Origin: Conexibacter arvalis
GTDB taxonomy: Bacteria > Actinomycetota > Thermoleophilia > Solirubrobacterales > Solirubrobacteraceae
Reading direction: 5' to 3'
Length of the DNA stretch: 64,000 bases
Assembly (NCBI RefSeq): GCF_014199525.1
Contig: NZ_JACHNU010000005.1
Span: 186,001-250,000, forward strand
Shown here: positions 15,831 to 23,351 of the stretch, one piece after another
How positions within the stretch are numbered: position 1 is the stretch's first letter
Layout: each line of letters begins with the position of its first letter
Notes under the pieces: model-generated
Seen by the model: only the letters and a program-made list of their open reading frames with translations
Told to the model about the DNA's origin: nothing
Database searches by the model: none
Translations under genes and position numbers: made by a program

Positions 15831-16924
15831 TGCCGGCAAACGAGTTCTCCAAGAAGCGCCGACCGCGAGGACGACAGGCCCCGCCGGCCGAGCTGGCGGC
15901 GACGCTCGTCAGACGAGGTGCACGTCGCGGCGTGAACATTGGTCCTTCCAGCGCGCGCAGACTCGCGGCGCAGGGCCAGGCCCGGGCAATGCGCACCGTC
16001 GATGACGTATGCACCATTATTCAGACCGCTCGGAGCGAAGGAAAACGTCTCGACTTCGGAGGCGGGCTCCGGCGCCTCAACGAAGCCGGTGGGGACGTTC
16101 AACAGGCGATCGACCGTTTGCGCTTCGGCCATACCGAGATGCACCCCGGTGTCCAGAAGGTCAGCCGCTACGCCGCTGAACGCGGCATCGAGTTGACCGC
16201 GTGGACGATCCGCTTCTACGTGCGACATCGTGGCGAGGAGGGCGCTCGCGCTCACATCGCCGGTCTCGCGAACATCATGGATGCGGCCGCCGTACTCGGC
16301 GAGGAGTGCAGTCTGGGAACCGCGCTGTGGCGTTTGAGCGACGCGGATGGCGACAGCGGGCTCGCCGTCGAACGCCTTGTCAGCAGACATCAGCGCACGA
16401 TGGCGCGTTGGGGCAAGCGATGCGAAGTCGCAGTAACGCCTCGTGACCAACACGAAGCTGCAAAGGCCCGCGCGACCTGTGCCTGCCGGCGCTGCCTCGA
16501 CGCTCTCGCTCGCCAGCTCGAGAACTACATCGGCGTGATGATCCGGAACGACGCGGCAATTCGGATCCTTGATCCCGACGAGGCTCGCGGCGCGGCCAGC
16601 GAAGCACTCATGCGGGCCGTGGAGACGTGGCCCGGCGGCAGGTCCTTCACCGGATGGTTCTCAGGTGTCTTCAGACGCCACGTCGGCCACATCCACTCCC
16701 GGAGAGCCCACGAGGAGTGGTCCATGCTTTCCCTCGATCAGCCGATCGGCGGAGATCGCCTGGGCAATCCGGTGACGATAGGTGACCTGGTGCCGGACCG
16801 CACGGTCGACCCAGCCACGATCGTGGTCTGGCGCGAGACCCTTCGCGAACGATTCGGCGAGATCCGCGCAGAGCGCGAGGCGCGTTCAGATGAGTACGAC
16901 GTCTTCGGTGCGCAGGCTGCTTAG
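15827..16924 (+). CDS. Sigma-70-like protein with a long N-terminal extension
   Basis: A 365-residue protein whose last third resembles sigma factor region 2/3. AASEALMRAVETWPGGRSF followed by TGWFSGVFRRHVGHIHSRR matches the aromatic-basic 2.3/2.4 pattern, and SLDQPIGGDRLGNPVTIGDL then VPDRTVDP resembles the linker found in sigma factors before region 4. A clear region 4 is absent. The N-terminal 240 residues are helical and unrecognised and include two similar segments. A CACRRC pair lies near residue 221. Start at the first of two ATGs behind AAAGGAG. It could be an element-specific sigma or anti-terminator. Confidence 0.5.
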   Translation: MMPANEFSKKRRPRGRQAPPAELAATLVRRGARRGVNIGPSSARRLAAQGQARAMRTVDDVCTIIQTARSEGKRLDFGGGLRRLNEAGGDVQQAIDRLRFGHTEMHPGVQKVSRYAAERGIELTAWTIRFYVRHRGEEGARAHIAGLANIMDAAAVLGEECSLGTALWRLSDADGDSGLAVERLVSRHQRTMARWGKRCEVAVTPRDQHEAAKARATCACRRCLDALARQLENYIGVMIRNDAAIRILDPDEARGAASEALMRAVETWPGGRSFTGWFSGVFRRHVGHIHSRRAHEEWSMLSLDQPIGGDRLGNPVTIGDLVPDRTVDPATIVVWRETLRERFGEIRAEREARSDEYDVFGAQAA

Positions 16925-17005
16925 GCGCTGCCCACGATTGGTACACAATCGTTACGTTCGCAGCCTCCGGACTACCTATGGTCATGAAGTGAACTGAGAA
17001 AAGTT

Positions 17006-17040
17006 GGGGCCCGGAGGTGCTGGAACACCTCCGGAGCCCC
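17006..17040. other. Strong GC hairpin in the sigma-like/XRE gap
   Basis: A near-perfect stem of about 14 bp (17006-17019 with 17026-17040, one bulged base) around the loop CTGGAA. No T-tract follows, so it may be a non-canonical terminator for the sigma-like gene or an mRNA structure upstream of the XRE regulator. An imperfect TGGTACACAAT, close to the integrase arm repeat, lies about 70 bases before it. Confidence 0.4.
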
Positions 17041-17065
17041 GTGCACAGGAGAAACGAGGTCTCCC

Positions 17066-17143
17066 ATGCGCACCAAGCGTAACCCACGGTCGTGGCCCGA
17101 TCGCCGCGCCGGAATCCCTGTCGCCGCCGGCTTCGAGGTCTGA
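17066..17143 (+). CDS. Possible 25-codon leader peptide
   Basis: An ATG at 17066 opens a 25-codon frame (MRTKRNPRSWPDRRAG...) that stops 3 bases before the XRE gene start. AGGAG occurs 16-20 bases before it, too far for a perfect site. It is basic and Pro/Arg-rich. Position suggests translational coupling or attenuation of the regulator; it could equally be chance. Confidence 0.25.
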   Translation: MRTKRNPRSWPDRRAGIPVAAGFEV

Positions 17144-17146
17144 GCG

Positions 17147-17407
17147 ATGGCCGTCATTCACTCGCCGGAGCACGTCGTGCTCGGCCGAGCTCTCCGCGAG
17201 TTCCGCGCCCGCCGCGGCCTGTCGCAGGAATCGTTCGGCTTCAGCGCCGGCATGCACCGCAACTACGTCGGCGCGATCGAGCGCGGCGAGGTCAACCCGA
17301 CGTTCAAGATCCTCCTCAAGCTCGCCGGCGCGCTCGAAGCCCCGCTCAGCGACCTGATCCGCCTCTACGAGGATCGGATCGCAGAGGGGAGGAGCAGCAC
17401 CAGATGA
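17147..17407 (+). CDS. XRE-family helix-turn-helix regulator
   Basis: An 86-residue Cro/CI-type protein. The HTH_3 domain fills most of it: LGRALREFRARRGLSQESFG, AGMHRNYVGAIERGEVNPTF and ILLKLAGALEAPLSDLIRLY. Such proteins control lysogeny or transfer genes on mobile elements. It is followed by a small RHH-like gene with a 4-base overlap. Confidence 0.87.
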   Translation: MAVIHSPEHVVLGRALREFRARRGLSQESFGFSAGMHRNYVGAIERGEVNPTFKILLKLAGALEAPLSDLIRLYEDRIAEGRSSTR

Positions 17408-17643
17408 CGATGCACACGACCACCGTCCGCTTCGACCCCGAGACCTGGGCTCGCCTGAAACTGGTCACGACCGAGCTCGGCATCGCCACCGCCGACTACA
17501 TCCGAGCCGCGACGCTCCAGCGCCTCGAACGCACGGCGTACGAGGCACGGGTGCTTGCCCTGGAGAGTCGCGTCAAGCGCGTCGAGCAGCTTGTCGCCCT
17601 CATCTTGCGCCGCTGGGGTCTCGTGTCGCGAGCCTCGACGTGA
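17404..17643 (+). CDS. Small RHH-like/coiled-coil protein
   Basis: A 79-residue protein beginning MHTTTVRFDPETWARLKLV, which resembles the beta-strand and first helix of ribbon-helix-helix DNA-binding proteins. An amphipathic coiled coil follows (YEARVLALESRVKRVEQLVA). It overlaps the XRE gene and may be its partner or a mobilisation-accessory protein; I cannot assign a family. Confidence 0.55.
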   Translation: MTMHTTTVRFDPETWARLKLVTTELGIATADYIRAATLQRLERTAYEARVLALESRVKRVEQLVALILRRWGLVSRAST

Positions 17644-17754
17644 CGGACCCGCATGGCATAGCGCCCAGGGGCCGCTTCGACCGGGCATGGGGGGAACCGA
17701 GTGCCGTCGGCTCGTCCTCATCGCCGCCTGCACGCACGAAAGCCGCACGTAGCT

Positions 17755-17950
17755 CTGACCGAACCGGCTTTCCCCGTAGACCGTCACGCAGGTTCGGTCA
17801 GCGATGGACTGGAAGACAAAGCGTCCCGTCCTGTCTGCGATATCGCTGACCGAACTACTTGGGCGAAAGTTCGGTCGCAGGTAGCTATACGAGCGGCGTT
17901 TCGGCGTTGTCGCGGCAAGCGGAAACCCAGCTATGACGGGAAATCCCGTC
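17755..17950. repeat. Alternating inverted repeats in a 419-bp gene-free gap
   Basis: The motif CTGACCGAAC occurs four times in alternating orientation: 17755-17764 (forward), 17792-17801 (reverse), 17846-17855 (forward) and 17869-17876 (reverse, 8 of 10 bases). The middle two extend to a perfect 14-bp inverted repeat (17792-17805 and 17842-17855). A separate perfect palindrome GACGGGA-AA-TCCCGTC lies at 17935-17950. The gap 17644-18062 has no convincing gene and is AT-richer near 17880-18005. It could be an origin, a transfer site, or an operator array for the XRE/RHH proteins upstream. Confidence 0.55.
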
Positions 17951-18062
17951 GAGCCACCGCCCTCCGCCGAACCGCCGAAGGCACGGTGACATAGTTATAG
18001 AACGACGGTGGAGTCGTTCTCCGTCCGAGAGCGAGGACGGAGCCCAACTGCGAGCGGACCGC

Positions 18063-18395
18063 TCAACCCTCGTCGTCGGGCGGCAAGGAGACGCCGTAAA
18101 TCTCTTCGAACTCGACGATCTCGTCCGCCCTCGCCGGTCGGCTCCCGAGCTTCGCATGGATCTCGCCGAGCGTGGGCTCGCCGGGCGCTTCCAAGTAGTC
18201 GAGGACGTCGACGACGAGGCGATAGACCTGCGTCTCCCACATGCCAAGCCGCTCCGCGACCTCCCGCGGTGTCACGCCCTCGCCGATCAACGCGACCGCC
18301 CGCCGTTCGCATTCGTCGAGCGCTGGCAGCCGCGAGGCCTCGCAGGCCAGCGACCGCATATCGAACCCTCCGACATCAGATGGCTGCTGCGTCAT
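18063..18395 (-). CDS. Small HTH protein, sigma-70 region-4-like
   Basis: A 110-residue protein with a helix-turn-helix seen as LPALDECERRAVALIGEGVT, then PREVAERLGMWETQVYRLVV, like sigma region 4 or LuxR-type HTHs. The C-terminus is acidic (EFEEIYGVSLPPDDEG). I prefer the ATG at 18395 over 18449 because AAGGG precedes it by 5 bases. A region-4-like protein in the same element as a region-2-like protein (15827-16924) may be a split sigma pair; that is speculation. Confidence 0.5.
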   Translation of the reverse strand: MTQQPSDVGGFDMRSLACEASRLPALDECERRAVALIGEGVTPREVAERLGMWETQVYRLVVDVLDYLEAPGEPTLGEIHAKLGSRPARADEIVEFEEIYGVSLPPDDEG

Positions 18396-18575
18396 CGCAC
18401 CCTTGCGCGATCCTTCGGCACAGATTGAGACGAGCGCGGCATCCCGCACTCACCTTCGCAGCAGGTCCACATAGGGGCAACAGCAAATCGCTGGGACCCG
18501 CAGCATGGAGCGCAGTTTCGTTAGCCGACGCTCGCCACCGCCAGAGGACGCCCTTTGCGCTCAGCCGACGGACCG

Positions 18576-19817
18576 CTACCGCCGGCGTGCACTCCGGCGT
18601 TTACCGTCTGCCAGCTCCATCAGAAGGCGGTGAGCCTGCTCGGCGGAAAGGTCGGCGTACGCCCGCCATCGCGGGGCGGCGACCGCGAGACTCGGCCGCA
18701 GATGACGCAGACGCACGTGGGCAGACCAGTAGCCGTGGTACATGAGGAGTTCGGCTTCTTCTGGCAGAAAGCGGTCGAGGTCAGTGCGCAGGTCGGCGAG
18801 CGCATCCGCGAAGCCGACCGGCAGCGCGCCATCGGCGGCGTCGGCGATCGCCGACGCCGAGCCCGGTGGCCGGAAGCGCGAGGGTTCTTTGTCGATCTGG
18901 ACCAGCAGACCGTCGAGCTGTCCGGCGAGCAACTGGTCGACGAACCACCGCACACGGCTCGCGCGCGTTTGGACGTACTGTGCGCTCTGGCTGCGTCTAA
19001 GCGACCGTGCCCAGCCGAAGTGCCGCGGTTCCATTCGGAGCGGGCCGGACGCATCGACCGCGAGCACGAAGTCACACGGACGGGCGCTGGGCGGTCGGCC
19101 GGCGTTCCAACCTTGGAACCACTCCAAGCCGAGGTTGTCGTAGACGCCACCGTCGACCAGGGACAGCTCTGGCGGCGGGTCTTTCAACCCGAGACCTGCC
19201 GTGCGCAGATGCACTGGCGGGAAAAGAAATGGCACGGCGGTTGACGCGGCCAGCGCAAGCGACATAGACAAGGTCGGCGGTGCGTCGGTGTAGCCGAACT
19301 CCCAGCCGCCGACGAAGTCCTGGGAGACGCGGAAGGCGCGGCCGGAGGACAGGTCGGTGCTCGTCAGGATCACCTGCAGCGCGTCGGGCAGATCAGCCAC
19401 CCGCTGTGCGTTGAGAAGATGCTTGGTCATCGTCATGCCGAGCGCCGATCCAAGGCGCCGGCGCTTGGGAGCCACCCGCGTGACCACCCAGCGGCCGATC
19501 CCTCGATTGCGCAGATTCTTACGAGTGACGACCTCGAGGAAAGGGCCCGATACGTGCGCCTCGAACGCAGAGGTCGTGAAGTTCGCGGCTGCAAGTGCTG
19601 GCCAGCGGTCAGCGAGGACGGCAGCCGCAACTGACCCACCCGACACGGCGGAGACCGCCCGAACCTTTGCGAGCTGGCCTGACTCGGCGAGATATCGGGC
19701 GACGCCGAGTGCGAACAGCGCAGCGCGGAAGCCTCCGCCGCTCAGGCACAGGCCGATCGCCGGTCCGGTTCCGTCCGTGTCGGAGGCTATGTTGCTTGGT
19801 CCAGAACTGTCAGACAC
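18576..19817 (-). CDS. Patatin-like phospholipase (CapV-like effector candidate)
   Basis: A patatin/cPLA2-type lipase of 413 residues. The Gly-rich oxyanion motif SGGGFRAALFALGVARYL is near residue 26, the nucleophile elbow AVSGGS has the likely catalytic Ser59, and Asp222 lies in the dyad motif LVDGGVYDNLG. Such enzymes release fatty acids from membrane lipids; in CBASS (CapV) they kill infected cells. It is divergent from, and 58 bp away from, the MBL-E2/E1-JAB operon. The start is uncertain: GTG at 19817 or 19832 keeps it clear of the divergent gene, while the ATG at 19955 would overlap it by 80 bases. Confidence 0.85.
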   Translation of the reverse strand: MSDSSGPSNIASDTDGTGPAIGLCLSGGGFRAALFALGVARYLAESGQLAKVRAVSAVSGGSVAAAVLADRWPALAAANFTTSAFEAHVSGPFLEVVTRKNLRNRGIGRWVVTRVAPKRRRLGSALGMTMTKHLLNAQRVADLPDALQVILTSTDLSSGRAFRVSQDFVGGWEFGYTDAPPTLSMSLALAASTAVPFLFPPVHLRTAGLGLKDPPPELSLVDGGVYDNLGLEWFQGWNAGRPPSARPCDFVLAVDASGPLRMEPRHFGWARSLRRSQSAQYVQTRASRVRWFVDQLLAGQLDGLLVQIDKEPSRFRPPGSASAIADAADGALPVGFADALADLRTDLDRFLPEEAELLMYHGYWSAHVRLRHLRPSLAVAAPRWRAYADLSAEQAHRLLMELADGKRRSARRR

Positions 19818-19875
19818 AGGAAAAAGGCGCACAAGGGCGACGTGACGCCGGACCGGAAGGGGCTGTTGACGGACG

Positions 19876-20973
19876 ATGGCTGATCTCGAAGTGATCTTTG
19901 CAAACGTCGGGCAGGGCGACTGCACCCTGATCCGTCTTCCGGATGACGAGTACATGCTCGTCGACGTCTATCGGTGCCCGGACCACGGCATCGACATCTT
20001 CAAGCTCCTCGACGACGTCCTGCCCGACGGCGGTGACGGCCGTAAGCGCCTTAAGTATCTCGTCATCACGCACGCGCACGACGACCACATCACCGGGATC
20101 GGCGATCTCTACGACCGCTACGAGGTCGAGTGGCTGTGGCTGCCGCAGCATGAGGACCGCAAACAGATCGCGAAGCACTTCGGTGACTACCAGGACGTCG
20201 AGGATCGGCATCCCGACGACAAGATCTACCGGCCCCAGGGCAGCCGGAGCCCGCTCGACGTCGACCTCGGCGAGGGCGTCACCGTGCGGTGCTTCTCCCC
20301 TCCCGGCTACATCGAGATCGACGAGTCGCTGACCGAGGAAGAGGCCAAGAAGCTCGTCCACGAGAACTGTCTGGTGATTCGTCTCTGTTACGAGGGCGTG
20401 TCAGTCATGCTCACCGGGGACTCCGACGTTGCCGGCTGGAAGCGCGTCGTTGGCTACTACGAGGGTCGCACCGACGAGGAGACCGGGACCGAGGTCCTTG
20501 ACTCGACCGTGCTGCACGCCAGCCACCATGGCTCGCGAACGTTCATCAAAGAGAACGGCGAGGACTCAGAGGCCTGGCTCGACGGACTGGAGCTCATCGC
20601 CCCCGAAGCGGTCATCGTGTCGGTGGGCGAGGACAACCGTCACAGCCATCCGCACGAGGACATGATGGCGGCATACCGCGACCAGGCGGGGGTCGACAAC
20701 GTCTTTGAGACCTGCCAAACCGGCACGATCGTGCTCGAGGTCGATGCGGGCGGGACCTACCGGGTGGTTCTCGACAACGGCCGCTTCGTCGAGGATTACG
20801 GCTGGGAGGACGACGACGGCGACGATGGTGATGATGCTCACGACCGTGGCAGCGGTGGCGGGGGGATGGCGCTGGCCGGCGTGGCCGCTGGGGCTATGAC
20901 CGCCGCGGCAATCGCCAAGCGCCGTCGCGCCAGGGGCAGCCGCACGCGTCTCGACGACGAACCGGCGGCGTGA
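19876..20973 (+). CDS. ComEC-like metallo-beta-lactamase-fold protein with hydrophobic tail
   Basis: A 365-residue protein. The MBL domain (about 1-300) opens with FANVGQGDCTLIRL, has the metal motif THAHDDH (H66, H68, D70, H71), then LTGDSD (D182) and LHASHHGS (H217/H218). This is the ComEC/Rec2-type subgroup, often phosphodiesterases or nucleases. After it comes an acidic linker (EDDDGDDGDDAHDRG), a GGGG run at 327-330, an Ala/Gly-rich hydrophobic stretch (MALAGVAAGAMTAAAIA) and a basic tail, which could anchor it in the membrane. It overlaps the E2-E1 gene by 4 bases, so it is part of that system. Confidence 0.85.
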   Translation: MADLEVIFANVGQGDCTLIRLPDDEYMLVDVYRCPDHGIDIFKLLDDVLPDGGDGRKRLKYLVITHAHDDHITGIGDLYDRYEVEWLWLPQHEDRKQIAKHFGDYQDVEDRHPDDKIYRPQGSRSPLDVDLGEGVTVRCFSPPGYIEIDESLTEEEAKKLVHENCLVIRLCYEGVSVMLTGDSDVAGWKRVVGYYEGRTDEETGTEVLDSTVLHASHHGSRTFIKENGEDSEAWLDGLELIAPEAVIVSVGEDNRHSHPHEDMMAAYRDQAGVDNVFETCQTGTIVLEVDAGGTYRVVLDNGRFVEDYGWEDDDGDDGDDAHDRGSGGGGMALAGVAAGAMTAAAIAKRRRARGSRTRLDDEPAA

Positions 20974-22643
20974 AACCGTGGTTCGAGCGGTTTCCGGACA
21001 CGTACACCGCCGAACGCGGATTCTGGCTCGGTAAGCGATTCGAAGAGGCCGACATTCGCCGGGACGGAGTCGTCTTCATAGGGACGATCATCGTCCGCGT
21101 CGGCGGGGAAGAGGGCCTGGAGCGACACGCCTTCAACCTCAAGGTGGTGTACCCACCGGGCTACCCGTACGTCGCGCCGCGAATCGAGTTCATCGACCCG
21201 CCGATCAAGCGGGCACGTCACCAGAGCGTCAACGGTAGTCCGTGCTTGTTCCCGCCGAGCGCATGGACGCGGACGTTGTCGGCGAGCGAATTGCACCTCG
21301 CGATCGAGCGCTGGCTTGCCTATCACCTTTCCGGGCACTTCCCGCGAGAACTGGCGGTCTACGAGCTGCCGGAGTACTTCCCATGGACTCCGTTCAGCGT
21401 TCTCACCACCCCTTCGGCTCTTGAGCGGGCCACCGACCGCCGCTATGGCCGGTTCACGGTCGATGAACTCGTAGGCCATGACCTCGGCGTCCTGTGGACA
21501 ATCGACCAGCAGAGAGTGGGCACGGAACTGCTCGATGCGCTCGCGCCTGGGTCTAGCCGCAACACCAGACGGCACACGGGTCGGTGGTTTCGCCTCGATC
21601 AGGAGCCGCCGCCGTTCGAGAACACGAACGAGCTTCAGCAACTGCTCGGTCGCGCCGGGCACCGCGTGGATTTTCGTCGGCGCCCCAACAGCAAGGAACT
21701 CATCGGTCTTATCTTCCCGGACGACGCTCTCGGCGAGGAGCGACTGCTCATGCTGGACTTCGGTGTGCAGTCCAGAAAGGCGCTGGCCGCCGTTGGAAAG
21801 GGCTGGTCCGTCCGATGTCCATCGCTGTACGTCGTCTCCACGGAGGAGCTGTTTCGCCGCCTTAGCGGAGTTCGTGACGTCTCCGCGTTGAGGTCCACGA
21901 CGATCGGTTGCTTGGGCCTCGGTGCAATTGGCTCGCCGCTCGTGACGGCCTTGGCCCGAGAGGGCGTAGGGAACTTCATCCTCTGTGACCCTGACCGCCT
22001 GCACCCGGGCAACCTCGCACGGCATGCGCTCGACTTGGCGAGCATTGGCGAGTTCAAGGCAGAGGCGGTCGACGAGCAGCTCGCGCGCATCAATCCTTGG
22101 GTTCGCACTCGCACGGAAACCGAGAATCTCTCACATCCCGATGTCCTCGCCAGCCTCGTCGCCGGCGCCGGTCTCGTGGTCGCAGCGATCGGCGACGACC
22201 TCCAGGAGGAGCTTCTGAGCGAGGCCATCCGTGCGTCAGACAACCGCCCACCCATGTTGCTTGCGCGCACGCTCCACGGCGGCGCTGTGTTCCGCGTGGC
22301 ACTGCTCCGCGCCGGAGTTGACGCCTGCATTACATGCTTGGCCTCATACCGCGCGACTGGGGACGTGCAGTGGATTGACGTCCCGGCGACGGGCTTCCCC
22401 GACGTCTTCGACACCGGCTGTGCCGCGCCAGCACGACCAGGGGCGGGCATCACTTCCCAGCACGCCGCGATCTTCGCTGCGGCCCGGGCTCTTGACGTCC
22501 TCGAAGGACGCGCCGATGACACCAACCACTGGCTCTGGGTCGAGCGCGCAGTCCCCGATGCCGACTCGCGTCTCGCTGTGGCGGGCACCCTTCACACCTC
22601 GGTGTTCAGTCCCCGGCCGGATTGCGGAGCGTGCGGTGTTTGA
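20970..22643 (+). CDS. E2-E1 fusion protein (Cap2-like ubiquitin-transfer enzyme)
   Basis: A 557-residue protein. The N-terminal UBC/E2 domain (about 1-130) has the YPPGYPYVAPRIEF loop, His84 and catalytic-type Cys92 in NGSPCLFPPSAW. A linker (about 130-305) resembles an inactive adenylation-like domain. The C-terminal ThiF/E1 adenylation domain has GCLGLGAIGSPL (315-323), the acidic ILCDPDRLHPGNLARH, a CxxC pair at 453/456 matched by C552/C555 for zinc, and Cys484 in DTGCAAPARPG as a possible E1 Cys. The E2-before-E1 order is that of Cap2 in type II CBASS. GTG start overlaps the MBL stop, and a JAB gene overlaps its end. Confidence 0.92.
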   Translation: MKPWFERFPDTYTAERGFWLGKRFEEADIRRDGVVFIGTIIVRVGGEEGLERHAFNLKVVYPPGYPYVAPRIEFIDPPIKRARHQSVNGSPCLFPPSAWTRTLSASELHLAIERWLAYHLSGHFPRELAVYELPEYFPWTPFSVLTTPSALERATDRRYGRFTVDELVGHDLGVLWTIDQQRVGTELLDALAPGSSRNTRRHTGRWFRLDQEPPPFENTNELQQLLGRAGHRVDFRRRPNSKELIGLIFPDDALGEERLLMLDFGVQSRKALAAVGKGWSVRCPSLYVVSTEELFRRLSGVRDVSALRSTTIGCLGLGAIGSPLVTALAREGVGNFILCDPDRLHPGNLARHALDLASIGEFKAEAVDEQLARINPWVRTRTETENLSHPDVLASLVAGAGLVVAAIGDDLQEELLSEAIRASDNRPPMLLARTLHGGAVFRVALLRAGVDACITCLASYRATGDVQWIDVPATGFPDVFDTGCAAPARPGAGITSQHAAIFAAARALDVLEGRADDTNHWLWVERAVPDADSRLAVAGTLHTSVFSPRPDCGACGV

Positions 22644-23136
22644 ACACGTCGTAATCGGGTTCGGCGTGCGCGCCGCGCTCGCCGGTCACGCTCGTTCCAG
22701 GCCGGGCGAAGAAACCGGCGGAATCCTGATCGGCCACCCAGATGGCGCAACGCTTCGCGTCACGCGTGCCAGCCCGCCCGGACCGAATGCACTCCATCGA
22801 CGTTTTCGGTTCTCACGGGATACGCGATACTTGCAGCGCTACCTCGATGAGGTCGTTGACCGCACCGATGCCCAAGAAGACTACGTCGGGGAGTGGCATG
22901 TGCACCCGGCACTCGACACCCTGCCGAGCTGCGTCGACCGGCGTTCGCTGTGGCGCATCGCGCGGCGCACCAACTACGCGACTGATAGCCCTGTGCTTGT
23001 GATCGTTGAGGAGAGCCCGCCTGAGCGCCGAGTCCGCGCGTACGGCTTCGAGGTCCACCCTCGCCGTGTTTGGTCCGAACTTCCGGTCACGTACCAATCA
23101 GCGGCTGCGGGTAGCGCTGAGAACGGCGAGAGCTAG
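22636..23136 (+). CDS. JAB/JAMM isopeptidase (Cap3-like)
   Basis: A 166-residue Mov34/JAB1-type metalloprotease. The JAMM motif is complete: Glu25/26 (GEETGGILIG), H88-x-H90, Ser98 and Asp101 in EWHVHPALDTLPSCVD, exactly the HxH-x7-S-x2-D spacing. These enzymes cut isopeptide or C-terminal peptide bonds of ubiquitin-like modifiers. I start it at the GTG at 22636, with GGAG 6 bases upstream and an 8-base overlap with the E2-E1 stop. It would process a modifier or reverse conjugation by the upstream enzyme. Confidence 0.92.
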   Translation: MFEHVVIGFGVRAALAGHARSRPGEETGGILIGHPDGATLRVTRASPPGPNALHRRFRFSRDTRYLQRYLDEVVDRTDAQEDYVGEWHVHPALDTLPSCVDRRSLWRIARRTNYATDSPVLVIVEESPPERRVRAYGFEVHPRRVWSELPVTYQSAAAGSAENGES

Positions 23137-23351
23137 AACTCAGACGCCCTCTCCGCGTAACCCGGGTCGCCCTGTCGGTTGTGCGCCTCTTCGCCCGATG
23201 AAACCCACATCAGAGGAACGTCCCCGTCAATGGCCAGGCGTTGGCGCCGGGACCGACTCGCCGCGTCTTCGCGGACGGCGAAATAAACGTACCGATACAC
23301 TAGAACGCTCGTGATGCGACGAGTCGAGACGAGAAAGAGAAGTGGCGCCCA

